A stretch of DNA of 64,000 nucleotides from Neodontobutis hainanensis (GCA_024349245.1 JALDNG010000041.1:7960501-8024500); one strand, 5' to 3'; numbered from the stretch's first letter, positions 14,201-29,500 are shown. Made by a program: numbers and translations. Notes: generated from the letters alone by a model not told the origin.

Positions 14201-14541
14201 GTAAGTGCAATGAAGTCAAACAGAAAGCAATAACCTTGGATCTTAGGTCATGTGCAGACTGCAAGTCGTACTCAAGGGTTAATGTGTCGTTCTTTTATGT
14301 GTGTGGGGTAGAAAGTGAGTATTTGATATCACAGAGACCTTAAAGCAGCAACTTCTGCAAATCTTGTTGAACAATCTTCAACTTCAAAAATGTGCCGGGG
14401 GGCCTCATTGGTTCACCTGGTCCATAGAGTCCATAGATTGGTAGATTCGATTATCACTCTTGTCATTTGCCCATTATCAATCCCCTCTCTCTCACCCTGT
14501 TTCCTGTCTGTCTACTATACTATCCAATAAAGGCAAAAAGA

Positions 14542-14578
<37 letters not shown>

Positions 14579-17500
14579 AAAAAAAAATCCTGGAAATCAT
14601 TCATATAGTAACCTTACATTTTTTGATGAATATAAGAAAGAATAACCCTTGAATGATGTATTGTGTGAAATCTTAGGGCTCTACTTATCAGTAGCTAAAA
14701 ATTTGGACATCAATCCAAAATGGTGCAATCAGACCTGTTCACACTATTCTTTTCCTCTTTTTTTTTCTCAGAACATCAATGCCAGTTGACTCATAGCCCA
14801 CATTTCCCAGGGATTTCTTATTGCACAGTGTGACACGCGCCAGATGCTGATTGAACCTATTTCATGTCACACTGTGTGAGTTTTAATAATCCCACAATGC
14901 TGCAAAAATGCCAGTGTGTGGGAGGATCCATCAACCTCATAGACGTCTTTCATCTTTGTGTCAGTAGCGCAGAAACAGATTCAAGACACACAAAAAACCA
15001 CACCTGTATCTCATCCAGCACAACACCTGTAAGAGGATCCTGGGTGGATTTGAAAAGATCCTGAATAAGACCTATCTTGTCAGCTTAAAAAGTTGGGCTG
15101 TTACTCAAATCAGAACCATGCTGTTTAAAATACCTTTTATTTTGAAAAACCCTTCTATCCCCAAGTGGTGGGATTAAAGAGATGTCAGTGAGATGTCAGA
15201 GAATCTCCATGGCAACAGCAAAGCATTATCTATCTCCTTTCCTTTTTTGACAAAGCTCCCCATGGATGTTGTACAGGGACTCTCATGCTTTAGCGCAACA
15301 CTCTTGTTCGAAGGTGAGAAAAGATGAGATATATTTCCAGTCTGTAGCTCTGAGATGTGTTGTTTTTTTGCACAAGGGCTCTTCACAGTAAGCATTCTGT
15401 AGGCGGGCAGCTTTGGCTCAACTGCGAAAAGGTGACCACAGCCAGGTTAGCGAGGCTGGCAAACAGGGAATGAAGATCAGATTTCACATAGCTACATTCT
15501 TATTGCAATAAGACTTAACAAAAGAAAAATGACACCATGTACCAAGACCACTCCGGCATTCAGTTGGAACTGACTGACAGCTTGTTCAATCACAATTATA
15601 CGCAGCTTTGTTTGAAGGACAGTGACAGACAGTCTCTTAATGATCTTCTACACAGCATGGAGGGATACAAGGAAGAATCAAAGAAGACAAAGGTTTTCAA
15701 TGCTACACCGAAACCCTATGTTAAATCTAAAGGCATGGCTAATAATAAAATATTACTAGTGAATTTGTCTGATATAGATGTTTATCTGTAGAAAACACTT
15801 AGCATAGTGTTGGACATTATTTGTCCAATTATTTGATTCTCTCCGTGTTACTGTGGCTTCAGTCCAGGTACTCCAGCTTCCCCTCAACGTTCAAATATAT
15901 GCATGCATAGATCAATTGGTGTGTCTAAAATTGCCCATATTGAATCAATGAATGAAGTGAATTGCTCCTTATACCCTGGCAGATAACATTCACTCTCCAA
16001 TATATTCACTAGTTGGGTTTTGGATTCACCAACTCACCTACAAAGCCTGTCTTTGGAAGCAGATCCTGGAGAGAATCTTCGGTAGCATGCAGAGAATCAA
16101 TTTATTGGCCCAAAATATCCGACTCAACTATGAAAAGCCATTTCTTGGTAAACTCACGTCTCAGACAAGTTAGCTATAGCACTATATTACATTAACCATG
16201 GTGTGTTTTGAGTTCAAACATAGGGTTTTTTGTTGAACTGAAAAGCTTTTCTTCTTTGATTTTTCCTTGAAATCCAACCCAAGTGTATGTTTGGGCCTTT
16301 ACTTCAGGAAAATCTTCCAGTCTGAACTGCTATTTTAATTGAATACCTCTGACAGAGAATGTAATGTTAAAGAGGCCACAGTGACCCACAACATTTAGTT
16401 TGCACTTGATTTTATACAGAGCTTGCAACTGCGCATAAGTCTTGCAGGAATGTCACATGACCATCCATTGGCTGCCTGGTTTCTTCTCTGTTCCTGCCGT
16501 AGAAAGCACAGCAACAATGCTGCCTTTACTTTAACTTTACAGTGTGCGGTTAAAAATCAAAGTTCTCGCCCTATAGTCAGAAATGTGCAAACAAAGAAAA
16601 GCTGATCTATAAAATAAGCCAAGTAGAGACATTTGACGAGGTCTTATCTGTGAGGTGTCTGCAGCCGTGAAGAGGCAACAAAATGAGAATAAAATGTGGT
16701 GCGGCGTGAGAATGACAGTGTTTTTGTGTGGTTAACCAGTCAAGCATCCCACAGTCATTTTTACTGAGCTGACAGCTGAGTGCACAGTGGCTGCAAAAAG
16801 AAAGGGGTCTGAGAGAACGGTACACACCAGAGTGTTGCCAAAGAACACAGCAGGCCTCGCGTCAGAGGCAGCGTTATATTAATCATCTATTGGTTTTGTG
16901 AGGTGAAAATTTTAACAAGTTACAATATGCTACTCAGCCTACGGTATGCAACGCTTGTCCTATTTTGACAGTACAGTATGTAATAACACAAATGCAGTTT
17001 TGTGATGTATGTCCGGTCATGTCTTCTACTGATGAAGCCCTGTGTCAGTCCGGGTGATGCAATATGTTTGCTATAGATCAGGGGTGTCAACCTCATTTTA
17101 CATACAACCCTCACTATATATATCACTTATTTCTTTAATGCTAATGCCATTTTGCTAGCAATAAATGTAGCTAACTCTCACAGTTGCATCACTGACCTCT
17201 CAGCTATGGTATAAACAGTATTTTTACCCCACCAAACACACGTTTCCCATTCTCCTCAGTGAATAAAAAGGAGGTGGTCCACTACTCTCTAGTTCTAGTT
17301 ATGTTAGGTAATGATGTGCCACAGGTGGTAATCTAGACAGCAAAAGAGTTCAGCTCTGGGTCTCTGACATGAATAGCATTTGCTTTAATTAAAGAATGTC
17401 CAATAAATTGCTATTAATGGCCGTTTTTTGGCCCCAATGCCACATGTTTTACAGCTTTGCTATTGTAGCTATACCTTATAAACACTGGCCACTAAGCTCT

Positions 17501-20500
17501 TGCTGAATTCTGGTTTTAAATGCACATGAACTCTCATGTTTTAAAAAGAAACTTGGATTAAACATTGGCGCCTGACTTTCCAACTTTACATCATATGCAT
17601 TGACGTTGTTTTACTAATCTTGGAATTGCATGTGACAGTTTGCTTAAATAGGCCACAGTTAACAGTATGGGATTATGTTTATCAACTGTAAATATTTGGA
17701 TATTTATTTGGACTTAAACTTAAACTTGGAGCAGCTAATGTCCACGCTGACTCTATTTTGGTTTCCAAACGTCATTCTTGTGTTGTAATATTAACAAACA
17801 CATAAAAAAGCAGACTTCCAGCTGGTCTTGGAAATACAACACAGTACATTTTACAACCAGTCAGTCATCTTTTTAATGTTTGTATTTTTTACGTTTATTA
17901 TACCATCTTAAATCCTATGGAACAACAATAGATTTTGATCATTATGATTGAAATAATGTGTGTTCCATCAAACAGTCCGTCCGTGTCATTTGATCTCTAT
18001 CGAGCAGCATCAGTTGAAAGCTGCTCTGTGTCATTATCTCCTCACACTTGTCTCCACAGCCTCCCAGTGACGAGATATGTGACGTGTGCGAGGTGTGGAC
18101 GGCCGATGACTTATACCCTTGCCGGATCTGCACTCGGGTTTTCCACGACGGCTGCCTGAGGGAGCTGGGCTACCTGAGCACCGAGGCCCTGCAGGAGATG
18201 AGAGACACTGCCCACACCATCACCGGCTGGAGCTGCTACTACTGCGTAAGTCTCGCAAATGTAAAAGTACTAATGACAGCCTAGTGTGTAGCTGCCTGTG
18301 TTTTTTTAACATTCTCCTCATCATCACACGGCCTATATATAAGCACTCCGTCCCTCACTCAGCAGTGAGTCGGAGATAATTTTGCCTCTTGCTCATCACT
18401 TTGCGATTGACTGGAGCTTATTCCAGTAACTTTGGGCAAGGGTACACCATGGACAGTGGCCAGTTACAGTCACGGGGCTGATATTTAGACTTAGACAGTG
18501 ATAAACAACCATTCACTCTCACATTCATTCACTAAGAACACTTTAGAGTTGCCAGTTGACCTATACATGCATGTCATTAGGCGTTGGGAGGAAGCTGGAG
18601 TACCTGGAGAGAACCTACAATGCCTCCTCACACAGACTCGGCCGGGGTTTGAACTCACGACTGTCTTGCTGTGAGGCAGGAGCACTGACCCCTCTGCCAC
18701 ATGCACCTCTTGTGTTAATAATGTATGTATTTTATTTTGGGTAATGACACTGATGTGATTATAATATTATACTTATTAGTTTTGGTCTAGTCTAGCGCAT
18801 AATTACCTACTGTACCTTCACAGTGTCTTGGTGCTTGACCAGATGGAGCGTGTAAAAGACTAAAGAATTATGTTTGAATCCCAATCCGATCATTTCACAC
18901 ATCTTACTCTTTCTCTACTCCTTGTTTTTTCTTGGGCTGTCCAAGACAGAAAATACGCCCCAAAACATAACATAACATAATTTCTAAAACACTACTATGG
19001 TTGTAGAATAATTAAGATTTTTTACACACTATATGAAACCTGCTTTATTGATTTAAAATATTTTTTTTTTACTTAACACACAAAAACTTTAGTTTTTAGT
19101 TGCTCTTTGCATGGTGCCTTATTGAGGCCTACTGTTCTAAGCAGACTATATCTAGGACATCCAGAAGCCTTTGTCTGACAAAACTGAAGGGCTTTCCATC
19201 AACATGCTTACGGTAATAGAATTTCAGTTTCACATGTGATTAGCTCTTTTCCACTTTTATGACTTTCCCAAACCATATCAATCAGCACCAAATTTTACAG
19301 ATAAGAATAAATTGGCTAGATTTTTATTACTATCTGAATTTTGAATTGCTGTCACATTATTATGCATTGCCTTGGCAGAGACAATATTTTTAACAAGTGC
19401 CTTTTGTTGCATGAGTTAAATAAATAATGCATCATCTCTAAGAGTTCATAAGCATAATTCTAAATTCTCGCCTACACTGGACCCAGAAACAAAATAAATA
19501 TGATTTTCGGCACTTGTGATGAAAAGACAAAGAGGTTTTAACACATCTCTCTGCCGATCTGTTGTTCACTTGACAGTCAGTCAATGTGTGAAATGATTCC
19601 AGAGAGCTTATGAACAACGCGAGGTAACGTTTGGCTGTGTAGGAGTAGGATTTAAACACGAAAGTCCAGCTTCTCATCACAAATTCAAGGCTCGTGCCAA
19701 CAGCAATGACTGCCCACTGTGGATAGAGAGAAATAATGTTTAATTCAGATCAAGAGTGCTTCTGCAAGAGCACCCTTCACAGTGAAGTGGGGTCATCCTG
19801 ACTATTTAAATCATTTGCCAAACTGTTTTCACACAGTCTAACAAAGGCCACTGAAGGTCCTCTTTTTTGTTGAGTCATTAAAAAGAAAAAGGCGATTGTT
19901 GATTTCAAATGCTTGCTATTTGAGTAATTTCGTCAGCGCACATCAGTCAGCTGTTACTGTCCCTGTTCTGCAGCAGCTGACATGTTATTCCATGCGCACA
20001 CTAAGGCCCGAAGCTGGCAGATGGACTGAGTTCAACCCGAAAGGATTCATGCTCGGTCTTCAAAGCAGCTTGAAGTCAAAAAAGGCCCGTTGTCAGCCAA
20101 TCAGTGTTTCTACTGCACTACTTTCTTTAAGATTGCTGTCATTTCAGACTTAACCCTTTTAACCTTGTTCGTTTTTTGTTTTTTTTAACTTATCTTGGTC
20201 ACTAGTCCTGGTCAGCGCAACAGACATTAGATCGTTCTGCCACATACTTTTAAGGAAAATCCCCAAAAACATTTATAGTTCTTTCTTTATTGGCTGCTGA
20301 CGTTGGCAGTATAGGGGTTATGGTGTTATTGTCGTGATCAGAATGACATTGTGTAGTCTGTAAAATATTTTTTTGCTTCATTTTTTCTCCGATTTTCAAC
20401 AAACAACATCTTTTATGGCACCAACCCAACATACTGTATGTGAAAACTACAACATGACAAAAAGGGCATACATTTTTTATTTTTTTATTTGGGGACACAC

Positions 20501-23500
20501 TGCGTTTCAACTGGGACGGTACGGTGTGGTTCAGGTTGGTACTGGCGTGTTTCCATTTCCAAAAAGGGGTTTGAAACGTTCGCAAATAGCGCACTGCTGT
20601 ACCGTCCCATTTTGGGGACCCTTTGGCCAGGGGTCCCCAACAGGTCAGCTTTGGGAGGAGCGTAGTTCAACACTGAAGTCAGTTGATTGGACAATAGATA
20701 AGCCTGACTTGAACAAAAAAGTGAAGCAAAAGTAAAAACATTAAATGGAAATGCTTTTTAAATAGATAACATCTTGTGTTTGTAAGACACAGAAAACATG
20801 TTAAATATCCAGCAGCTACTATTAGCAACAGCTTTCTCCGGCTACATCTTCATTACTTGTAGGCTATGTATTGTCTACACTGCACTAAACACAATCAAGG
20901 ATCTATTTGTTTAGCCTACCAGGATTGTTTTTTATTAATTCTTATCAGTGCATCCAAAATTCAAAAAGTCTGCTTCAAATACATTTTATATCTCAAACAG
21001 AAACACGACTTTTGTGACATAGTAAGGACGTCATTGTTTAGCAGGCGCTATACGTTTCAAGGACCCAGCACAGCCATATTAACAGGGGAAGCCTGCTATG
21101 GGGTCTCCCAGAAGGAATGTCAGCCAACAACTTTTTTTTAATGCAGAAGTATCCCCAGAGCTGTGTGCCTTTCACAAATCACTCATAACTAAACATTCTA
21201 AATCTCTTGGAGCAGTGACATCTGATCATTCTCCTTCTGCATGTGACTGTGGAGCCGCCCTCTGTTGGGTGACATGGACTTTACAGCATGCACTGTATTC
21301 AGTCATTCTTCCAAAGAGCAGTAAAAATAACCACTTATTCAGGCTGCCAACGTAAGATAAGAAAGCATTGTTATAATTGTACTTTCCCCTCAGGACCTTT
21401 TCTGTCCTATTTACATCCAAAGGCTGTCACTAGTTGTTTTATTAATCCTGCATTTACCTTGTTTTTTTAACATGACATGAATATAAAAACAGTCTTTTTA
21501 AAAAGAAGTAAAGAATAAAAGTGTCTCATGGCGGTTTTTATTATTTTGCAGGCTGTTGCGGTGGGTAAGGTTTGATAAGAAGTATAATAGTAGAGAAACA
21601 TATCCGGTAGAAACAGAGGAGCAGGCAGTTTGGAGATAACGACGCGGCTAAAAGTTATTAAAATTCAGTTTTGAGTTTGGCCAATTATTATAACAAATGG
21701 AATGGCATGTTACAGAAAAAAAAAACTAATTAATGTTGCTGAAATTTCTGTGGGAAATGATAACTTTCTCATGAGAACTGATCAGAAACCTATTTTGCAG
21801 AATAATATAGCTGTGACTAAGAGCAGCTGCACTGTCACCTCCTACACGACTGGAGAAATGGATATTATTGAAAGTGATATACATATATTAAATAAATATT
21901 GTAAGTCATTATAAAGGACGCTTGTGGACGCATGATGATGGCTGGCTGAAAGATGTCCCTCGTTAAAACTCTTTTAATGACATTTTACCTTCGTTCCTGC
22001 CCACTTATGGATATTTGCTGTTAACCCCAGTTTCACACAGGGTGATGATCACTGAAAGGATAATGTACAGTGGGCAAAATGTAAGTATTAGAAGCATCCA
22101 ACAGACACCTCAGCTGGAGTGTGAGATGACAACAAAAGCAACAAAATAAATGATTGTACTGAAACTTTGCTTGTTTTTCTTTTAAAGCAGCACCTTCTCA
22201 TTCGTCCCCTCTTCATTGAAAACATAGTGTTGGTTTCAGGAATGTCTTGATTCCCTTCAACGTTGAGAAGCACCTTTCTGCTTTAGCTGTTGTCATGGGT
22301 GTTGTTATGAGGATGTTCACCAGAGCTACATCCTCAGTAAATGTCTCATGGAGGTTGTATTTCCAACTTGCCCTGTACAAGATCCGCTGTGGTTGCATAG
22401 TTTGTGTGCCGTTTTTGAACGTGTACTCTTTTTACAAAGTAAATATTCATAATTCATAATTCATACTTTTATTTGGCACCAATAGCCATACACACATACA
22501 CAATATTTCAATACTCGTCGCACTGCATAAGTGTAGGATGATGCGGTTCAAATGAACATATCATGTACCTTTCTATTATTCATTGTTGAATAAAGATGAG
22601 CCGTTGTCCAGGATGTACTCCGCCTCAGCTCCAAAGTTTCTGGGATAGTCTCCAGACACCCGGAACTCCAAATGGGACTAAGAAAAAAGAAACTGAATGA
22701 ATGAATGAGTAAAGCTAAATACAAAGAGCGTAGCAATGGATAAACAAAGGAACGCAATCAACCAACATAATTAAAAAGCAGAAATAGTCTTGTAATAAAG
22801 CAAGTCAGACCTTTTAAAATCTAACAGTGTGGCTTTGATACATATTGCACCAGTTAAGCTTTTAGCAGTTGCTTAAAATCCCAAGCCTGACTCTGCCGAC
22901 GGTGCAGACTCTGTTTACTAATCCTTATGTTACCTTTACTCAACCCCACTTCTCTTTGTTCCTGACTTCAAAATAAATGGCTGGAAGAAATTTTTGGTGT
23001 TGATTCTGTATTATTAGGGATTCTTGGTTTAAGACGGCTTGTTATTCCGAGCAATAGTCCTTTGACTTATAGCTCTAAGGTTAAAGACAGTTTCTCCTGG
23101 TTCCACTTTAGCACTGACATGTACATTTACAAAGGACACAGTGTCCCAGACAGTGTTCCTAAACTATAAAGGAGCATTATCCAGGTCTTCACCTTCACCT
23201 TGTTTCATCGGGCCATTAATAGTCTTGATAATAAACCTTTGTCTCTAATTGCCGGCTGTATGATCATGAATCAGGGCAGCAGTAGCTCAGTGGGTAGAGC
23301 AGTCGTCTTTCAACCCGAAGGTAGTTGGTTCGATTCCCACTCTCCCTACAGTTCATACTGTTGTTGTGTCCTTGGGCAAGACACTTAACCCACCTTGCCT
23401 CCAGTGACTGTAACACTGGTAATTACTATAGAACAATGTAAGTCGCTTTGGATAAAAGCGTCAGCTAAATGAATGAATGTAAATGAAATGTAAATGAATC

Positions 23501-26500
23501 TGCAAAAAGCTAATCACCACATCAACACCCAGGCAGTGTAATCTCAGGCATTGTAACATTATCTAGTCGCACACAGACTGTTAATGTGGCACAGGAGGCA
23601 ATGGCAAACACCGTGACGTCGATGACAGTTTAACAAAAAGCAGCTGGATCCCACTCAGCGCACCCTCTCGGCACCCCGAGGTGCGAGTAATCAGGTGTGT
23701 GTCGTCCTGACGAAGGGGGTGTGGAATCAGACGTCTGCTGCAGAGAGACAAACTTTATGGGGGAGGTAGAGATTTCTAGGGCGAGAAAGCACAAAGCAAC
23801 ACATCTCCCACAGAAGAATACATATATGGACATTTCTATTTCAAAAGTGTACTGGTATGTGCAATGGTATGTACTCCGGCTTCCTTTTACATCCCAAACA
23901 AATGCATGCACAGGTCAGTTGGCAACTCTAAAGTGTGAGAGTGGTTGTCTGTCACTGTCTGTCTCTGAATGTCAGCCCAGTGACTAACTGGCCACTGTCC
24001 AGAGGTGTAAAGTACTTGAGTAAATGTACTTTGTAACTGTGCTTAAGTCTTTTTTTGGCTACTTTGAACTTGTACTGAGTATCAAAAATATAAGCAACTT
24101 TTACTCTCTACTCATTTTTGATGATCACTAGAGTTGGACTTGGACAGACTTGTTTAATCTATGTAAATATTGAGGTGTTGAAGTAAAAAATATTGAAGTA
24201 AAACCTAATGACCTACAAACTCTCTTTGTGTTGAGAACTAGTGCATCTTTGAGCCAACATTCAGTACAAGTAAAATACTTAAGTACTTTAAGACTTTTAC
24301 TCAAGTTGTATTTAAATTGGTGACTTGTAACTTGTAGTGGAGTCATTTTTACAGTAAGGTATTTGTACTTTTACTCAAGTATGGCTTTCAGGTACTCTTT
24401 ACACCTTTGCCATTGTCCAGGGTGTACCCCGCCTCAGGCCCAAAGCTGCTGGGATAGGCTCCAGTCACACATAAACATTTTTGCACAGAATGACAAAAGC
24501 TAATAAAACTGCAGTGTTGGTTAGCAGTATCTTACTGTCAACCCTTTGGACAGATCTTCCTGGTTGCATTTACTTACGACTTGATATTGTCATAAACAAT
24601 ATTATTGTTAGAATAGCAGTTAGAGTAAACTCCACTAATTGGCAAAAACAAAACAAAAAAACAAACTACAAAATACAGTAAATTCCAGGCTATAAAAGCA
24701 TGACTTGGGAAAATATAAGGTGACATTTTGATAATTATGCACTCCAGCAGTCACACGTCAGATATCGGAATGAAACATAAAATTAACACTATTGATTATT
24801 TGTTTATGGATACAAAGCAACAGCATATTCCAGTCATGATATTATTGTTTATAGCAGTGAATTATTGCTCAACATGTGGTTCATTGAAGAAACCGAGCGG
24901 CTACAATCCAACAGTAGCTCCTGGTTAATTGTAGGAGGCCCATCTGGGGCTTCTGACATGTAATTAGTCTACGCTCCCTTATTAAACACTAAATTATGCC
25001 TCTATGCAGTGATCTTAGCATGTAAAAGATGTGTTATTGTGTTTTGCAGGACAATCTGAACCTGCTCCTGACCGAGGAGGAGATGTACAGCCTCATGGAG
25101 ACGTTCAAGCAGTGCAAGATCATTCCAGGTCAGCAACAAACATTTAGGTTTTAGAGTGAAAAGTTGAAAGACATAAAGACTAGAACTCCTGAAACAAAAT
25201 ATATTAGTTAAACCAACAACAGAATTCTAATATATTCTAATATATTCTTATACTGCTAGTGGTCGAGATGACTTGGCACTTTTTTATTGCAGAGGGCTGT
25301 TTTTAAGTATTTATAATGCCCAATATTCTTCTATAAAGCATCAGCTTAGATCGATCTAGCAAACGTGGATGCTTGTCCATATCCATGGGGAAAATATAAT
25401 GTATTATATTTTTTTATAAAATAGGAACATGACAATATCAACAGCCATATTTAGAAAAAAGTCCAGATGCCACAGTGACAGGTTTTATTTAACTAATTAT
25501 TAAAGTTCCATTTCAAAAGCATCAACGCAAGGTCTGATGTTATTATTCCTCATCGAATAATTATATCAATCTCACTGTCTGAATATTTCTTACAGTTTCA
25601 CTTCACACAACTTTCTGGAGCTTTGTTCTATTTTTTTTTATCTTAAAGGTATTATTATTAACCAAGTTTTGCCTCATTTGCCCCCAACATTCAAATCCAT
25701 TGTTCTCTGTTTGGGATGGAGGGCCATAAGCCGGAGGTGGTCTTGTCTTTGTGGAATGAGTCCCCATAAGTTAATTATATCTGGAAGAGTGCTCTGCTTC
25801 TAATTAGCTGAAAGTGATGAATTGTTCCTTGCCTGTGTAGAGTCGTGCCTGGTGTCAGACGAGCTGCTGCAGTACCGACACTTTGCATCCAAGCAGCAGT
25901 CCGATAAGGACCTAACGGACGAGCAGGAGGAGGAGGTGCTGGCCCAGTTCGCTGCACTGGACCCTGAGAAAAAGGGCCACATCGAGTGGTCCGACTTTCT
26001 TTACTTTGAGTCCCTGGCCGTTTTGAGGAAACTACGCACAGAGGTAAATGAGAATGAAATACTGACCGGTTTGGATCATTTATAAAAGAGCACAACACAT
26101 ATTTAGGAAATGGCCCATGGGTTTGACACCTGGCTTGGGTCAATTTGTTGTTCACTCTTATTTTACAGGAGCAATGAGCTATTGAGGGGGTCTCATTCCC
26201 GTATTATATCCATAATGTACTCAAATATACTATACAGCCAGTTTAAAAATGACTCAACTCCACATTCTGCAAAAATGCAAGAATACCTAACATGGCGTTA
26301 ACTAATTAAAATAGCTCTGTCTTCTGAAGCATGTTAAATATTAGCTTGAGTTTGACCTTTTCAGGGGTAACGATCATTTAGGAAATACCTTGAGAAATAA
26401 AGATTTGAGAAAAACTGCATAAGATACGACCAATGTGTGTTTCATTAAAGAATCCAGGCACATTTTCATTGGCTTTAATACCAAATGGAAAATGGATGCC

Positions 26501-29500
26501 AAAGTCTGTTTTCCTTTAAATCCAATATATATAAAGGTAAATTGATACTAGCAAAGACAAGGTACGTTGTGCCCATTTATAAAGTGAGGAGACCGATATT
26601 CTTTTATAGTTTAGTAAGTTTTAAACTGAGAATGCTAATTTCAGTGATTGTCATTATGCATTTTTTCCAAAGCTAACTTAAGCCAAATTAACTCCAAGTT
26701 GTGTATAAAGCCACCAAGTCCAAATAACAAAAAACTTTTTGTTTCTAAACACAAATCAGTAAAAATTCTAAGGGTAGTGAAAATCAGCCGTAACATTATG
26801 GCCACCTAATGGTTACAAGGTACATGGTTAAGGTTTTGTCATTGAACATTTAAAAACATGAATACAATTTCTACTCAAGGCCAGCATTGTACAACATAAG
26901 GGGCTATGTTAAAGAGTTCATCAATCTTACAGCCACTGGAAAGAAGCTGCGTTTTAGCCTTTGTTATTCTGGCTTTGGGGCTGTGTTGCCTTCTGCCCGA
27001 GGGGAGGGGGGTGAACAGTTCAAGTGCTGGATGGGACAGATACTTCATGATGAAGGTGGCTGATGTAAATGTCCTTGATCAGATTTAACCACACCGCCTT
27101 CCTGTCAGCAGTAAAGCAGTCCACATACCACACAGTGATGGATCACACTCCAATAAAAGCCAAATAGGATTTGAGAGCAAAGGCCGGCCCACTACTGCTT
27201 TTTTTAATAAAGCTGGCTGTGTTGGAAGTCACTTGGGATGTGCACACCCATGTGTATTATTTAAAGGTAGACACACTCCAGTGAATATGGGAGGAGGGAG
27301 TGTGAGTGTGTCATCATTTTACAATTATATACTGTAGGTTACAACCAGCTTGAAGTCTATGTTGGAAGTTTAACTTCTGATGAAATCTTACCCATTACCA
27401 TTTGTCCATGAAAATTGTTTACTAGCACTTCATTATACCCCATCCAGAGGTGACAGATGGCACATTAGATGACAGTTATCCACCTCACATTATGTTATTG
27501 CTATTCAGTGTATAATCCTTTTAAGCAAGCTCTCTCCACACATCCATCTGGAAGTTAGAATACATATACTGTTTAGTTTATTTAGTCTGGCACATCCCCC
27601 CTAACTGTGTCATCTATTTCTGTTCTTCTAACGGCTGTAGCTGTGACCTGCCCTGACAACATTAAGGAAATGTGATCATGGACGGTTGCTAGGACTCTCT
27701 GTTGCTATGCTGTACAATGTCTGCGCACAATTATAAAGTGAACACCGTGAATTAAGCCCAGGTATTTAGCTTTTGTCACACAATCTGACAAGGGCAGGAC
27801 TCTCTTTGATCAGATGAGGCCACCTTAAATCAACCTTGTAAAGTCTGTAGAAGCACAGGTCAAAGAATGCATTAGCCGACGTTCGTTTGATAGAATACCT
27901 CAGGGGCATTTGCTCCAAGTTTTGGCCTGGATCCACCTGCCTAAATGACTTTGATTTTACAGTCTGGTGATCACCATAAAAAGCTGTCGTATTTTGGCTG
28001 CAGATTAAATGTGTGGACTCCAGGGTGAGCCGAGGTAAAAGAGTACTTGCAGATTATGTTGGTAGAGCACTAATGTGATTGGAAATGATTGGATGCTGCA
28101 ATTACTGTCATTGAAATATTAAAAGTAGGGGAGTTATGATGAGTTTCACTTAATCACTGGCTTGTTGTTTTTTTCTGCAGAATTCGTTGGTGCGGCTGTT
28201 GACCGGGAAGGAGAGGGACAAGGCCAGGTTGGTCTTTCAGAGTCTGGACCTGGATAAAGACGGGGTGATCACACGGGTCGAGTGCCGTCAGGCCCAGCAG
28301 TCCTGGTTCCAGAAGGGCAACAAAGACTCGCAGTCGTGTAACGTCAGGTGAAAATAAAGTCGTTCAAATGGCAAAACTACTGCGGCAGTTTCCCATGAGT
28401 CATACGCAGTGAGACTACAACACAGTTTATTTATGTCGGAGTCAAAATAATGAGTCATCAACACAAACTGCAAGTGAGCAAGTTTTATTCAGGCAGAAAC
28501 AAAACTCTCTTAGGTCGGAAAAGACGAGGGTGCCAGTACTTAGTGCTCCTGCACTTCTACTCTCTCCATATAAAGATGTTTGGATATATTTTACTGAAAA
28601 TAAAATTTATACAATACATATTTCAATATACTTTGTTCTTGAGGGAATATTTGCTCTGGACTCATGCTGTGGCTATAGTGCCTAGTGTCAACAAACAGAT
28701 GAGAGAAGGCTTATGACAAAGAAAATAAAACCAAACATACATCACAAAACAAACTACAATATATTGTGTGTTATATTTAGATGATAGTATAAAAAACACA
28801 GGGTTAGGGTGCACGTGGCAGAGTGGTTAAGGTTCCAGATGAGTCCAGTGAGGAGTCTGCATGTCCTCCCTGTGTTACTGTGGGTACTCTCCGGGTACTC
28901 CGGTTCCTCCCACTATTGTAACTCAAAAAATGTATAGATGAATTGGCAAATCTAAAGTGTCCCTAGTGAATAAATGTGAGAGTGAATGGTGTCTGTCATT
29001 GTCTGTCTCTAAATGTTAGCCCTGCGACTAACTGGCCACTGTCCAGGGTGTACCACGCCTCAGTCACCTGACCCCAGTCACCTGACCCCTAATGAGACAA
29101 AGAGGAAGGAAAACATTTTTTTTTAAATATCATGAAAGATTGCACAACCACAGTTTATAAGCAGCAATTGGATTCATTTAAAAAAAAGTCACCAATAAAA
29201 CATCTGCAAAATGTACCTGACATATGATATCTGATATCTTGGTAAATATTCACTTATTAATCATTCTGTAAAAAGTGTTGTGGTGTGTAAATTAATACAC
29301 ATATATGGCTGGGTACACTTGTAGCAGAATCAAACCTACAGTTTTAACCCACATGAAGACAATGTCACAAATACAATATATACAAAATAGTTCCATATAC
29401 AGTATATGTACGTAAGACAAAAAAAGACAAAAGAAATTAAAGCTGCAAGCAACAATAAAAGCTCCGTGGGGCACATTTCCTTGGGATAACAGCATCTAAA

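Larger units (their letters stand above)
14201..18059 (+). other. phf24: phf24 intron 1
   Basis: Phase-0 intron with GTAAGT donor and a TCTCCACAG acceptor. It contains a SINE near 14398-14580 ending in a (TA)13 run, and a fragment of a second SINE family near 15841-15960. No other gene is seen. Confidence 0.9.
18246..25049 (+). other. phf24: phf24 intron 2
   Basis: The 6.8-kb intron has a GTAAGT donor and a TTTTGCAG acceptor. It is repeat-rich: SINE copies at 18410-18712, 18826-18980, 22608-22710, 23274-23498 and 23866-24475. A sequence at about 20495-20640 ('gcgtttcaactgggacggta') looks like a dispersed fish repeat, but I cannot define its ends. No further exon is supported. Confidence 0.85.

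Noticed and set aside
20495..20690. Possible inverted-repeat transposon ('gcgtttcaactgggacggta' region)
   Set aside because: It looks like a dispersed fish repeat, but I could not find matching ends, so it is mentioned only within intron 2.
23274..23345. A possible stand-alone tRNA gene with perfect A and B boxes
   Set aside because: The acceptor stem does not close, no T-run terminator follows, and the sequence continues into a SINE body shared with 39214-39405.
25775..26155. 126-codon minus-strand open frame with a proline-rich stretch
   Set aside because: Antisense to phf24 exon 4. The GC-rich coding exon opens the other strand by chance.
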